Counted from the stretch's first letter, positions 1 to 12,430 are shown. The stretch: DNA of 64,000 bases from Lunularia cruciata (GCA_948567375.1 OX419758.1:50855473-50919472); one strand, 5' to 3'. Numbers and translations are program-made. The notes: generated by a model not told the origin, from the letters alone.

Positions 1-372
1 CCTCATACCAAGTTTCGGTTCGAAAGCCCATGAGGAGCATTACCCAAAACTTATCCGTTTAGTTCTAAATAGTGCCGCTCAAGCATGATCACAGTGCTTA
101 AGCATGAACTAGCGGGGCTCGGAAGAGTACCAAGAGGGCAAATAAAAGGTGTCCTGATAGAAATGGGGAGACGCGAAGATAGTGCTCCTCATACCAAGTT
201 TCGGTTCGAGAGCCCATGAGGAGCATTACCCAAGGATTATCCGTTTAGTTCTAAATAGTGCCGCTCAAGCATGATCACAGTAATTAAGCATGAACTAGCG
301 GGCCTCGGAAGAGTACCAAGAGGGCAAATAAAAGGTGTCCTGATAGAAGTGGGAAAACGCGAAGATGAGCAC
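1..372. repeat. Tandem duplication, 186-bp period, two copies
   Basis: The block beginning CCTCATACCAAGTTTCGG at 1 recurs at 187 with only a few substitutions (for example gtgctt/gtaatt in the middle and gaaatgg/gaagtgg near the end). The second copy runs to about 372. The first copy begins at the window edge, so more units may lie to the left. No ORF spans it convincingly. Confidence 0.85.
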
Positions 373-689
373 ATAGCCATGCAGAAGGGAACCATGTGCG
401 TAGAACTTTGGCAGTACTTGATAAACATCTACTAGTAATGTGGGAATGAGAAAGCAAATTCAAACAGAATGCAATACGTAAATGGTGAAAGTAACAGAAG
501 CAAAGAGGTGAGAGCCTAGTAAGAACATGCATGGAGTAGATAGAGAAAGAAGAGCAAATAAGAGTGAGAGAATGAGAGAGGTCTTAGTGGGGTGGGAGGA
601 GCGAGTGAGTTTTGTGGTCTGGAGGAGAGAACCAGTAAAAGACGTACATACAAAGTACAAGAAGAGAGATACAAAATGGTAGACTTCAA

Positions 690-756
690 GTGCTATATAT
701 ATATATATATATATTTTTATTTTTTTTTTTCTTTTATTTTTTTTTCTTTTTGCCTT
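690..756. repeat. (TA)n microsatellite followed by T-rich low-complexity tract
   Basis: About ten TA dinucleotides (roughly 695-713) run into a T-rich stretch with a few c/a interruptions to about 750. It is simple sequence and explains the apparent Tyr/Phe-rich ORF across it, which is not coding. Confidence 0.85.
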
Positions 757-1194
757 GAACTGAACAGGTTCAAGGCACAGGTTCAGATTAGCCAGCTAAT
801 CGGGTGTGGATACTTTTACACGGCAGTAGTGTGAACGCCCCACAGAGACCAGAATCAAAAGTTAGTAATATGTTGTATCCAGGTCAAGCGATAATCCAAA
901 ACTTCTCGTGAAAATAATGTTTAGGTAGATTCTAAACGAAATTTCTAAAACTCTGCGAACTCGAAGAATTGCACTTATCAGTTGTCTGTATTCGGAATTT
1001 TCCGGTTGTCTTTGTATCTCTAAATATTGCAGTTTGATTGTATCTACGCATGTACTAAGTTTCCTTTCTTCCACCAAAACTAACAGCATTTTTAAACATC
1101 ATCTACATAAAAATATTATACAGTCGAATCAGCTAGTAGGCAGCATTTCCACATTATTCAATATCGTACGCTAGTAACAGATAGTACTGGACTG

Positions 1195-1376
1195 CAAATC
1201 TGAAATTGCAGTGGATTTCATTATTATGATCGCGATAGTACGAACAGTGATATTGTATTGACGATCAGTCATACTTCTTGTGGTCAGTCTGAATTTGCAG
1301 TAGGTTTCATTATTTCGCTCGCAGTGGTACGAACTATGATATTGTATGACGATGAACTCATACTTCTTTGTGTGCA
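1195..1376. repeat. Imperfect tandem duplication, about 89-bp period
   Basis: The stretch starting near ttgcagtggatttcatta (1206) is repeated from ttgcagtaggtttcatta (1295). Both copies continue through a shared ...gtacgaac..tgatattgtat..gacgat...catacttctt core. Identity is moderate, so the duplication is old. Confidence 0.7.
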
Positions 1377-2235
1377 CTCTTGCTTCCCCATTGCTTACTA
1401 CGATTTTGTTAGCTCGTACTTCGCGCACGGGCGATCTCCACAACATTTTGGTCACGATATCGTTCTACTGTAAGATTGGAATTTAGGGAGACTCACTATG
1501 CCCTCCCATCATTATATCATAGTAATGACTCTTCGCTAATGCATCACGACTATCCTTCCATATGGTGACACGCTGTGATCATGTAAGATTCTCCACGAGT
1601 AAGTACTAATTTGTGTCCCGAAACATGGGTAAGTCCCTAAGATTTGGTGCCACAAAATTTGTGAAGTTTGAGGGTGGGGGACGCTTTTGCCTACAGGAGC
1701 CTTTTATGCGCTTCAACCCTTCGACTGTCTTGATGAATTTAGTTAAACTGTCTCAGGGTGTCTGACCATGAACCCAGAGACTTCCATGTGTTTGATCCAG
1801 AGAGCATACATGGTCACTGTCACAGTCACAGAGATAACTTCTCACAACGATATTCATGTTAGCCGGATAACATGATAAAATTACCTGTGGTCATGTATCA
1901 TACACTAACAAAAGCGCAACAAATTACACCACTGAGACTCTCATCTTGTCTTCATAGGCATATTGGCATATAAAATGCCAGTGCAGATGGGAAGTGGATC
2001 GACAAAACATGGGACAGTTACATGGGAGTCGACAAGACAAAGTGGTAGTTCGCCTTATCTCGTTGATTTAGCCATGCGCTTGATACTTGCCTTGGTATGT
2101 GGGCCGTCACAAGAGGGCATGTATGAAGCTACCACTGCTGAAATCATTCTATGGGTAATGGACCCATCTAGCAAATTTTGACCAAACTGCTCCTTAGTCT
2201 CTTAAATTTATGATTCGTAGTCAAAAGCGTTTTCT

Positions 2236-2448
2236 TTGCCTGCAGTGCCTCGTCGCGACGTCCAGAGTGGACCAGCTTATGAGAAGATTTGTGTGGACGC
2301 GGCCATGGTTGAGTGGAGATTCCACCATTCTGAATCCACATGTCCGAAGCATCCGGTCCTCACATTAATGGCGAAGGTGAATATGGTGTTACATGGCATG
2401 TGCATTCCTTGTGCACGCTTTTTCCATCAGGAAGATGATGATTGCTGA
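2236..2448 (+). CDS. Possible exon of an unknown gene
   Basis: A 70-codon open frame sits directly after a T-rich tract ending in tgcag, which would suit a 3' splice site, and it ends at a TGA. The peptide is Cys/His-containing (CPKHPV, CIPCARFFHQ) but has no regular zinc-finger spacing and matches nothing I recognise. An upstream open frame at 1963-2181 could be an earlier exon. Evidence is limited to the splice-like context and length; it may be a chance ORF. Confidence 0.15.
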   Translation: MPAVPRRDVQSGPAYEKICVDAAMVEWRFHHSESTCPKHPVLTLMAKVNMVLHGMCIPCARFFHQEDDDC

Positions 2449-5024
2449 CAATGTTTTTGCGGTCTTGTTCAATTAGAGTTTAACAAGGCAAAAGGTTAGA
2501 ATATGCACACGTTTCTGAGATTCATACCCTTCCCTCATTACCCGTGTTTGTGCTAGTACTATATAGCCAACCTACTCACGACCACAACACGCTTGATACT
2601 GTTTACGAGAGGAACTGCTGGAAGGAGTTCTATAGAGGTGGCAGAAGGTGGTTGTAGAAGACATTCAAGTTTGCAGTCTATTCGTCCTTTCTGGTCGAAA
2701 ATTTCACGTGATAGACTACGGTCACTTTATAGATTTCTATAGCTGTTTTCGATGTCTTCGAGATCCTGCGACTTAGAATGCAGTAAGACACAATGCTTGC
2801 TTGGCTTGAAGCATTTTCCGCGTTGTCTCATGATTGATCAGGGCATCGTAAAAGGATCTGATCAAAGTTAGCAACTCGTTACTGGTAAAATCGAAGTAGT
2901 CGTAGCTTGAGCAGTTTCTTACTGAAGAGACTGCTGGAGTGCTAGATGGAGCAGACGTACTGTAGGGGGAGTAATGCAGGAGAGTCCGAATTCTAAACCT
3001 CGCATTCCTTGAGGTATTTCTTTGCAAGAGGCTGCGGTTTACTCCTTGATTAAGGACCTACAGAATATCGCTGCAATACGCGTGAGCTTGCAGAGTAGCT
3101 CCTGGACACCAATGCGGATATGTCAAGGGTCAGGTTGCAGGAGAAGGCCCCCAAGTGTGCAGGCTTGTTTCCCAATGCAGTTGAGAAAGCGCTGCCGTGT
3201 TTTGAGGGAGTCCTCAATAATTGTTCTGATCATGATCTGGAAGCTCTGATCTTGTGACGTAGTGTTGCGGGGCAGGAACTTCACTCGATTGAACAAATGT
3301 CTGCCCTCCAACAACCGGAAGTGTGAAAGAAATACTACCTTATAGATGATGTGTGCACACTGAATTGAATTGATTTTGTCTGGATATTGTCAGCACATGC
3401 ACAGTAGTACTGCAAGATGCCTAGGTATAACGAACTATGGAGTTAACGAGGGGGACAACAATTGTTCAAGAGACTGTCATGCGTATATCTATCACATTCA
3501 CCATTCAGATGCATTTGTGTTGTGGTTGTTTACAAAGTTTGTTAACCCTGTCCACATATCCATTATATTGCCATGATCAGCTGTGTAGCCAAACACGCGA
3601 AGAATGTCCATTGACAATGGCATGGGTGCCGAATGATATTTCGCCACTGAAAATATTGAAACAAATGCCAATACTGAATCAGTACGCGTTTCTCGGAATA
3701 TCTGCTACACACAGACCTCCATACGCACGAAGATGGAGTGAAAGACCCAAACAGCTCTTTTTAAAGAATACATCAAGAAAGTTGCAATTGATAGAGCCTG
3801 AATACCCAGTACACCAGGACACATAAGATAGGGAGTGATAAAGCTCTTCATAACTGACAACATGAAAGCTGATAGAGCACAAACAACTGCAAGTGCTACA
3901 ATTATTTCAATAGGAACTTGTTGTAGATATGGAAATGGGGTATGGAAAAGGACTCAAAGTCGCTAACCATCATCACCATGATTCACCTCAATAGCGGATA
4001 CCCGTGTGATCGTGCGGAAGCAATTAAATTTTTTGATGGTTTAAAGACAGAGCATTCGATGCAGTAGACGAAAGTGCACAATCACTGGAAAATTTCAAGG
4101 TAGGCTGAAGAAGGATGCAGTATAGCGAGAGTGCAGAAAGTTGGCATAAGGATTAGTTTCTTAATTAGTCTGTAAGACAAACCGCGCTCTTTTGAGTTCC
4201 ACTGCCCTCGTACAGGTCGCTAAGTCAGGTCCGGTCCAGTCCGTTGGATGGTTTGTAGGTTTCTGTCGAAAATCAAGTTCAACGAGTTACAACGAGGCAA
4301 AGAAGGAGCGTATGCGGGGTTAAACTTTACCCACTCGATCGGTAATATGCCAGTGGTCTATTCAACTTCAAGAAACTGCAGGGTAACCATTTGAACTCTC
4401 GGTTTGTGCGATGACCGGGAAGCATTGACAGTTTTGAGTTGATTTTGGAATGATTATGGCTCTTGTTCTCTTAGAGTTGTGCAATCCCCACAACCGCGCC
4501 ATGTTTGGTTTCCTGGTACACCAATATGTTTGGAGTCCGTCAAACGTTTATATGTGCAGTACATGTAGTCTGAGTTTCCGATTTAGAGTAGGTAATGGAG
4601 CGGAGTTTAGCAGGAGAGGCGTTTGGAATTTGAACGTTTTTACTGGACCGAGGTTATGCGCTGAATACTTTCTGTACAAGGTGCGTCATTCTGGCAATAC
4701 CGAGATCTCTCACTAGGAATTGATCATCAATAGAACTTCATTTGATAGTCTGTCCAACAAAAGGCCTTCAACGAAAAGTCCACAAAACACTTGCTCTGCG
4801 AAATTAAGCGTACAGAAGAATGTATGCCATACATTCCGCCCCAAGACCAGGTTTTCTGCCGAAACGTCCATGGACTTTTTGAGCAGAAAACCGTAGCTAA
4901 TCTTAGACTAGCTAGCAGAAAATCGGGGATAATTTAAAGTTACAGAACTGAACGGCAAGACTTTGAAGCTGTGCTTAACTCCAAACCCATTTCATCAGTG
5001 ACATTGAAGGCGACTGTAGATTAT

Positions 5025-5324
5025 TTATCTATCAGCAAAGCTCGCTGCAAATCTTGGGTACCACATTCCAAGCACGTATCTTTGTTCAAACGTCTTCTGC
5101 ATGTATCCTTGCACTGCTAGCAAGCATGCGTATGTGTCTAGGGAGTTCCAGTTTTGAAAACCAGTGCAGATTGGGCAAGTACCTTCAATCTCATAGCCTA
5201 CCCGTAAAGAAGCCACATACAGTCTAAAATGTTTACCATGAGTGAAGAGTTTTGAGCTAGGGATCTTCCTTGCGACAAACAACTCGATTTCTGATTCTCC
5301 TGTAGTAACATGCCGGTTACTCAA
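5025..5324 (-). CDS. Hypothetical 99-codon ORF
   Basis: The ORF has a mixed, protein-like composition including a CPIC pair and a Trp/Tyr-rich C-terminal half (NWNSLDTYACLL, YVLGMWYPRF). No domain is recognised. Its N-terminal part overlaps a segment repeated about 630 bp downstream (5888-5952), so at least part of it is dispersed repeat. It could be an exon of a degraded gene, or chance. Confidence 0.18.
   Translation of the reverse strand: MSNRHVTTGESEIELFVARKIPSSKLFTHGKHFRLYVASLRVGYEIEGTCPICTGFQNWNSLDTYACLLAVQGYMQKTFEQRYVLGMWYPRFAASFADR
5257..5319. repeat. Dispersed duplicate, first copy (second at 5888-5952)
   Basis: The segment around GGATCTTCCTTGCG..AACAACT is found again at 5888-5952 in the same orientation. 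There are scattered substitutions (gacaaac/gtcgaac, cctgtagtaacatgccgg/cttatagtaccatgtcga). The two copies lie 630 bp apart and no terminal inverted repeat was noticed. Confidence 0.7.
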
Positions 5325-5887
5325 GATATGGGCAAAATCTCATCTGATTTCATTAATGCTACGACAAATTTATTTTGTGTCTTAGAACTTTCTTAAGCAG
5401 CTGTAAGTTCCTCTTTACTTATTTTATTCCTTCTTACCACGCTTAAAATATCTGAACGCCTTGATTTTACTCTATGGCAGGTTACTCTAGCAAGGCATGC
5501 TTCAGATGTGCTAAAACTAAAGAATTTCAAGAAGAAAAGATCTTCGTAGTTTTCAACCGAGAAGTCTAAGATACCCACTGTAGCTCAGAAACTCATTATC
5601 TAGAATTCTTCTTGTAAGAAGCATTAATGTATATCTTGCATCAAACCGTGCTCTCGCTTGTGCAGTGTCCAGAGTAGGCATTGTGGATCCTTAACAATAT
5701 AACGTTGAGGTTTCACTGAACCATAGATCTAGAGCTCGGGAGTGCATTTGTTAAGAACAAATTATCATTTGAGAATGGAGTTCTTAAATAATTGTCATGC
5801 GGCCCCAACGTTCATAGAGTTATAAAAGTCAAACTGAACGTAAGTAATGCACATGTGGTGCGTAAAATTATCAGTAGTCCTGGGTGG

Positions 5888-5952
5888 CTAGCAAGGATCT
5901 TCCTTGCGTCGAACAACTTGATCTCTGATTCTCTTATAGTACCATGTCGATT
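5888..5952. repeat. Dispersed duplicate, second copy (first at 5257-5319)
   Basis: This is the same-orientation partner of the segment at 5257-5319. The 93-codon + strand ORF starting at 5944 begins inside this copy, which lowers confidence in that start. Confidence 0.7.
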
Positions 5953-6225
5953 AGTCCTCTAAGTTGTGTCTCGAGGGTTCGAAGGAGTCGAAACTCAGAG
6001 AATACGGACTCCAAGATCCTTCCGAGCAGATTCTTCAGAAAGGTTGTAGATGCTGAGGGAAATGTGGGCTTACTTAGAATTCGGCGCAAGGTCACACCGG
6101 AGAAGATTACACACGATGTTAGCGACTATGCACTCAAACAAGGTTTATCACGCAACCTGCTGAGCAACGTGGTAAGGACTCTACCGCCATGCAGTACCAT
6201 GTGCCCAAAAGTTACACTTCTGTAA
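5944..6225 (+). CDS. Hypothetical 93-codon ORF
   Basis: The ORF is basic and Arg/Ser-rich (VSRVRRSRNSEN, LRIRRKVTPEK) with no recognised domain, signal peptide or membrane segment. It starts within a dispersed repeat copy. It could be an exon with a continuing frame after splicing, or chance. Confidence 0.15.
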   Translation: MSISPLSCVSRVRRSRNSENTDSKILPSRFFRKVVDAEGNVGLLRIRRKVTPEKITHDVSDYALKQGLSRNLLSNVVRTLPPCSTMCPKVTLL

Positions 6226-6229
6226 GCAT

Positions 6230-7640
6230 TTGATAGTTGAAGTGCAAGCTTGTGGAAGGACCTACTTTTTTCCTACGGAACCTTCGTGGAAGATTTTCTT
6301 GTGCATCTACACAACTAAATCTTGTGATATTAACATGTTTTTTACTTCTAGCACATGATGCACATACAAATATCACCAGGGTATCCTTGAGTGAGAGAGA
6401 TAAGCCTAACCTTATTTCTATTTGCAAGTCAAGTATTCCATAACCACCCCAATATAGATATTGTTGCAAGAGGTTTGGTTCAATAAATAATAAAGTCAGT
6501 GCTCCACTTGTCAAAAGGTCCTAGCACAAGCAGACTAAGCAAAGAATAAGGACACTTGATTGTTTTGCAAAGGCTAAGTCCTGCAAAAATGAATGTAATC
6601 TTTGATACCTCCAATATCCATCCAATGAGACACTACGTCCAAAATCCTTAGGATTATTATCTTTCTTGCAAAGTCAGCTCCATATAAAAGGCAATAATAG
6701 AAAGCCCTTTATGACATTGATTGATTTTTCCTTTCTCAAGTCAAATAGGAGTATCCCAATTTTGTTAATAAACTCCGGGTATGATCTCTAGACGTTTTAT
6801 TTATGAATATATGCAAAAATGACTTAGCTACTCTTTATATGCCTCTAGAATTTATTCTGCCCAAGAGTTGAAATATACATATATGAAAAATATATGAAAA
6901 ATTATCTAGTGAAAATTTCCTTTGTATTTATCTATTTCTCAAATAATTACTTTTGCTCATTATTGAGTTGTCAAATAGAAAAAAAAAATTTGCACCATTG
7001 CTGGGATACCTTATGTGAGTAGTGTGCTGAAACTGAGATCTTTTGTTGAAGGTGCAGTGCATGTCACCACGGGAGCAACAGGAGTAAACCCAAGCTAACT
7101 TAAGGCACACTAGATGTTATAATAAAGAGAAGAAGAGAAGTTGCAAAAGCTTTAAAATCAAAAGCAAGAACAAGATAAGAAATAAAAGGAAGCTTGTTGG
7201 AATCTGTTGCAAAGGAATAAGAAAGATTAATCTCACCTCACTTGGTGCCATCAGCATTTTCCTCTACAAAAGATCTATCTATGAATCCTTGACAGCCCAT
7301 TGAAGGACAGACTTTAGATAGCACCAATAGCTCTTACTTTGAATCACAAAGAAGACATCATATGCTAATTAACCAATGAGGTATATAATAAAATAATATC
7401 TCAAATAGCACCTTCAAAGAGAGAAGGAAGTTAAACAACTTCTTCTCCATTACCAAGATGGTTATATTCTGGAAAGTGCACTTTCTTTGGAGATGCACCA
7501 TTGCAAATCTTTAGGTTGGAAATTGAACTGAAAGGCACCAATTCCTTTTGGCCCAAAGACATCCCAAGATTCACTAAGCTTGAGGGAAGAGAAGTTATTA
7601 GAAATTGGCAAAAACCACTCCGTTTGTTGATATTATGCCT
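6230..7640. other. AT-rich intergenic stretch, nothing recognised
   Basis: AT-rich sequence with A-runs and TATA-like runs (for example 6850-6905). ORFs are short, and no repeat shared with the rest of the window was seen. Confidence 0.5.
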
Positions 7641-9230
7641 GACACTATTTGAATTCTAGTCAAAGGAACTTTACCTTTATCTATACCTATTTTGGTTCAC
7701 TTCCTTCACCATTACAATCAAGTGTAACACCTTTGCAGCATGCTCAGAGCACAATTTATCTGCTACTTAGACTTGTAGCCATAGCTAATCCTACTCCTTT
7801 TACCGTACAAGGATATCAGAAGTTCAAGGCCAAGATGTAGATAAAGATCCTAATACCTTCATGGAGCCATTTCTATTTAAAATAAAGAGGATGCACACAT
7901 TGATAAACTCAAGATTTTTCTGATTTTATTACACAAGAAGGCAAGAAGCTTGTATGTGGATGTCAATCAAGATCTAGCTAATGTTATTGATTGGATTGCA
8001 ATTAAGGATAAATTTCTTAAAAAAAATTTAGAGAATTAGATATGAGTCCATTATCTTTAAAAAAATGAATTCTATGGACTATAAAAAGAAAGAAAAGTTA
8101 TGGGATAACATTGTGAGAACATATTTCAATTGAGTCCCTAGAAGAGGCACAAGTTGTAGCTCAACCAACCAAGGCACAACTTGAGTTTTGGGTGGACTTC
8201 CTTTTTATTTTGTCAAGGAAAGAGAGCATGAGACAATAGATAAAGTTGTGAAGTAAATTTGAGTTGCATGGTGCAATTCAAATTGATCACTTGGGGAAAC
8301 TTTATCATTTCCAAGAACAAGGAAGAGTAAGCACAAAATCAAAGAAAAATCTTTGTGATCTTTGTCTTGTCTTAAAACACTTTTAAGTTGGTCCTTTTTA
8401 TCATCATCTTCTTCCAAAGATGAGAAGCCTTTAGAGAAGATAGATAGTAAGTTAGAGAAGCTTATCAAAGACTTTGTAGACTTCAATGTCCAATGTTTGG
8501 TACAAAGGATAAAATGATACTTCCTTGGTAAACATGCTCAGAAATTTGATGTATTACTTATGAAAAACCATGCCATGCAAATACCTAATATTTTACAACA
8601 TTACCTTCTTACTCCATATAGAATTTGGATTGGATTCCCACTTGGGAGATACAAGAATATGTTATGGAGATGAGGACTTATTATTTGTGGTTGAGGAGGT
8701 TTCTTATATCATGTATAGTCCACTTGTACTATCCCAATGTATGTGTTAAGGAAAAGATATAAGTAATGATCTATAGCAAAGGATCATGCCTTTAAGGCCA
8801 AATTTAAATTCAAGAGCATGCTATAAATGTGAAGCTCCAAAGCCATTATGGACCATATTGCACAAAACCCAAAAATAAAATTTAATACAGACCCCCTTGA
8901 TGAAAATTGCAATGCCCCAAGGCATGTAATCACAAATTGCACTCAACCACAAACCTCAAGTGCAAAGAATAGGTGGGTCGGTTGGTGAATATTGAGATCT
9001 TTCTTGGAAGTAAATTGTTCTTGCAATCATCAAGCTCTTTTGTCCTTAGCATACCATCTATGATACCATCAATCAAGTAATCTGCTACAAGAATTTGTAT
9101 TTGCGGGAGAACCAATGGACTGGGCATCAATGTTTCAACAACACACCCACCATATATATCATTTGTTTGGAGACAACGGAGTCTATTACTTGGTGACCTT
9201 TGTAATTCATTTTTACATTAGTATGGGACT
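7640..9230 (+). pseudogene. Decayed gag-like retroelement remnant
   Basis: Reading + frames across 7.6-9.2 kb gives short protein-like blocks broken by many stops and indels. These include a Lys/Asp-rich block near 8410-8500 (SSSKDEKPLEKIDSKLEKL), a CYKC pair at about 8822, and a HYGPYCTKPKNK block (about 8842-8878) in another frame. Together the last two resemble a CX2CX4HX4C gag zinc knuckle split by a one- or two-base indel. This is the only family hint. No protease or reverse transcriptase follows. An old non-autonomous or truncated retroelement is the likeliest reading. Confidence 0.3.
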
Positions 9231-9536
9231 ATTGATAAAGACAAGCATCGATTGTTCTTGGATAATCACATAAGTGAATCCTAGTTCCTAGATCAAGAAG
9301 GTGGGTTGGAAGCAGTAAGATTTAGAAGACAGATGCAGACTTTAAGTTGCACATACGTATAAAAGTGCAGATGGAGGAAAAAAAGAGTATAGGGAAACAT
9401 AAAGCTGATTCTCCTACAAAGGCAATGGTTACTTGATTTTGGAACTGTCGAAGTATAAGTAAACAAAACAGCAACCAGTTTAGGAGTTGTCTTCCTCATT
9501 GTCAAATGAATCAAGAGAGGGCACGTAGATGGAGGT

Positions 9537-10875
9537 TGTCATGCCATTTGTACCTTCACATCTAGATTGCTTGGACACTAGAGTAGCAATGATAGTAGTT
9601 AGAGGTATTTTGGCAGTTACTTGGAGATTACTTTCCGTTGGTCAGATTTTGTGTTATGGGTACTAACTACATGGTGGGGCCAACCATCACTTGTGTCATT
9701 TGCACCGTTGGGTGTGCCATGAGTAGGACCGATGGTGTGAGACCTAGGTCAAAATCAGGAGTATACCCTAGGAGTGCAGCTCCAAAGAGCTCACTTCTTT
9801 GTTGTTGAGCCTTTGAGTTCCTGGCTAGAGTGGACCAAAAGCCGGCTAGCGTCACATAGAGTATTTTAGCTAGAGTGGGTGGAGCTTGACTATAATCAAT
9901 GTTGGCAGATCATTGAGTGATAGATCTAATTGAGTGTGATTTGAGTTGTGTAACCAAACTGATTACAATAGAGAAGTGAGAGTCAAGAGGAAATTGGATG
10001 CAAGAACTGAGGGTGGTGGTGGTATCTCCAAGCCCGGTGGATCATGGTACCTTGATCACTGTTTTGATTTCCCAGGGAATGATTGTGTGTGGGAGTGGTG
10101 GCCAAATTTGGAGCCAAAGAGAGTTGATTTCAAGCGGTAGTTGTGATTTTGAGCTCAAGAGGTGAACATAAGATCAATCTGGTGAGAGTTGAGCTCAAAA
10201 AGTGAAATTGAAGGTGGAGTTGGGAACCCACTCCCATGAATTAGAGATTGGATGAAAATTTTTCCAATTTGGCTTGAGTGAAAAGTTAGCAGAGGATATA
10301 GTAGTTAGTTAAATTTAGGGATTTATATCAGATTTTGTGAAGGGTTTATGTCAAATTTTGGCGAGAAGAACTTTGATCACATTCTCCGGTGATCCTTGTA
10401 GCTTAAGAAGTACTCCAATTATGTCAATGCCAAATGGTGGTAGAATTGGTCCAATGTTGATTTATGAGATGGAGGGTTTTTGTTAGCCTTCTTGTGGTTG
10501 GACTCCCTCCATTCTCTACTTCCTTTTTTTGCATCGCATTTCTGTGAGGTGCATTGAATTTAGAGCATTGGTGCTATAGTGTGCTTTCGATAGTGAGGCT
10601 AGAGTGATGACATGTCAGAATATCTATATTTTTCTCTGATGAGGCAAGAAGTGATGACTAGCAGACTGTGAGAGTGCATGTTGTGATGACAAGTTACATG
10701 TTGCACTTTCTCCTAGTGTAGTTGTCATAATTAAAGCTACATTTAGTTGGTGGTGTTGGCACTTGGTGGTGTTAGCACTTGGTACTTGAGGACGTTACAT
10801 TTATGGGTTGCAATTCTTGGTTACTTTATCACAAAAGAGTTCTTTGGGATTCTGGAGGAGAGAGCATTGCAGTAC
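9537..10875 (+). mobile_element. 5' LTR (left part) of element Q, TGTCATGCC-type
   Basis: It starts TGTCATGCCATTTGTA. Its first ~420 bp match, in reverse, the LTR at 38786-39707 and, directly, the LTR starting at 63880. It is cut at 10875 by family-1 element C and continues at 28842, judged by the 4-bp target duplication GTAC (10872-10875 and 28838-28841). About 50 bp after the resumption a TGGTATCAGCC primer-site-like motif and a gag follow, so this is read as a 5' LTR of about 1.4 kb. The exact LTR end is not clear. Confidence 0.65.
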
Positions 10876-10887
10876 TGTGAGTCGGCC

Positions 10888-11577
10888 TGTAATACCCATT
10901 TGTGCATGTATGTGGTATTGTGATATTTAGCTTGGTATACAAGTACTTGAGAGATATTATTTATATAGAGATAAAGGATGGTTCCACATTAGTAATGATT
11001 AGCTAGAGTTAGTCACAACTAAAATAGAGGGGACCTTACTTTAGAGGAAGTGGAAAAGATGAGCACCATTATTTTGGATTCTAGTGTGTTGACTTGGTAT
11101 TATTCCTAGGTGTTTGGCTTTGAGGAAAGAACTGAGAACTCTTGAACCCACAAGCCTTTTTGTTTTGGATTCTTCTATAGTCCAAGGATAGCACATGTGA
11201 AGGAATCCTTGACCAAGTGGTTGGGTCAAGATAAGATCACATGCAAGTGGAATATGCCTATGTGAATGGATATTCCTTTCTACTTTTTGACTTGACTTGA
11301 CTTTTAGTCTAGAAACTTGAGTTATGGTGGTAATTAGTAACTTTGTTACGGAACTATTTCACAAGTATATAAAAAAGAGGCAAGGAGGTATTCATCATCC
11401 TTTCATTTGCAACTATCTCTCTCTCATTGAGTTCTCTAGTGAGCAATACCTTGAGTCTTGGAGTGTTAGCCTTGGAGGAGTATGATGGAGTTGGGGTTCT
11501 TTGCCTTCTTAGTCCATGGTGCGCTACCACAATAGCCATCAGAGGTTCATTCTGAGTGAGAGACAGACCGGCTCACA
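10888..11577 (+). repeat. 5' LTR of element A (family 1)
   Basis: It runs from TGTAATACCCATTTGTGC to GACCGGCTCACA, 690 bp, matching every other family-1 LTR in the window. TATATAAA at 11366-11373 is the likely TATA box, with a TATAAACAAGG-like counterpart conserved in the other copies. A (C/T)-rich ...CTCTCTCTCATTGAG stretch follows, where transcription should begin. Confidence 0.92.
11366..11373 (+). promoter_or_regulatory. TATA box of family-1 LTR (element A)
   Basis: TATATAAA lies about 480 bp into the LTR. The same position is TATATAAAC in B, D and the solo LTR (for example 46732-46739 on the minus strand). It is the only strong TATA motif in the LTR, so it probably places the U3/R boundary. 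Confidence 0.6.
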
Positions 11578-11581
11578 TTTT

Positions 11582-11598
11582 TAGTTCCGTTGCCGGGA
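11582..11598 (+). other. Primer binding site of element A (tRNA-Glu type)
   Basis: TAGTTCCGTTGCCGGGA starts four bases after the LTR. The better-kept copies read TGGTTCCGTTGCCGGGA. This is complementary to the 3' end of plant tRNA-Glu (...TCCCGGCAACGGAA plus CCA), as I know that tRNA from general knowledge. A has one mismatch. Confidence 0.75.
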
Positions 11599-12430
11599 TC
11601 TCTCTAGAAGGTAAGATAATGTTCCGCGTTCAATTTTACATTAGGCAGAAGGAGGCTATGAGAGCTCACTTGGAGAGAAAATTAGGAGAGGAGATGGATT
11701 AACTTATGTTAGAGAACCAAGATCCATTTGTATACCATGTTGTTCATTATGATGTCTTTGAAGTGATTTTGTACATCTTGTACACATGAGAGGATTTGGA
11801 GAGATTGTGTGAGGTGGATTGCAAATTTTGGGGATTAAGGTGATTTTGGGCAAAATCTCAAGTTTGAGATCTGAATTTGAAATTTCTACCCATGATAGCT
11901 TGAGTTGTCCTTCAGTTATCACACTTGGAATTATTATGAGATCTATTATGGGCATTGGACTAAAAGTTTTGAAAGTTGATAGGGTAAACTGCTCTTGCTA
12001 CTGCATGCTCTCTGGAAAATTTTACATAGTCTGCCATTTTTTCAATTTTCAGTGAATTGTCCTGAAATTTTCCAAGAAAATTCAATACGTTACATTGTAT
12101 GTGCTGACACAATGATTAGAGAGAGATCATTTTTTAGCAGGGAGTTATGAGTTTTTGAAGTGAAGGGGGTGGTTTTTAGACCAAATCTAAAATATGTGTG
12201 TTGAATAGAAAGATGTCTAGGCCAAATGGCTGAACCAAAAGATTTGAAATTTTGTAGAGAGGGACGTTCTAGAGTTGTGATCAAGTGTAAAAATTTAAGA
12301 TGAATTTCACATAATAATTGAGAGATTTGAGTGAAATTGTGAGGAAGGGTCAATTTTACAGAGTTGAGATCTCATGCATGAGGAGTTTGAGAGCAACAAA
12401 AAGTATGTTTGAGTGTTAAGATTCATCTTG
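11599..12430 (+). other. Untranslated leader of element A
   Basis: No conserved ORF was seen between the primer site and the zinc-knuckle leader ORF. The same leader with similar spacing is present in B (about 35770-36590, minus) and D (about 52830-53640, minus), and without the downstream ORF in C. It probably holds the RNA packaging signal, but nothing in the sequence proves that. Confidence 0.5.

Larger units (their letters stand above)
860..6230. other. Low-copy region with short ORFs only; no recognised gene
   Basis: This stretch looks less AT-rich than the sequence to its right and has no LTR, gag or pol motif. Several ORFs of 60-100 codons exist on both strands, none with a recognisable domain. 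A pyrimidine tract ending in CAG at about 2230-2246, in front of a 70-codon open frame (to 2448), could be a splice acceptor before an exon. The ORFs at 5025-5324 (-) and 5944-6225 (+) are the longest other candidates. Host gene fragments or exons are possible but cannot be separated from chance ORFs here. Confidence 0.4.

Noticed and set aside
60..170. Faint resemblance of the 186-bp unit to the 3' half of 5S rRNA
   Set aside because: Only scattered short matches; the internal promoter boxes are not intact and no T-run terminator follows.
592..834. 80-codon ORF with a Tyr/Phe-rich centre
   Set aside because: Translation of the (TA)n and T-rich low-complexity tract.
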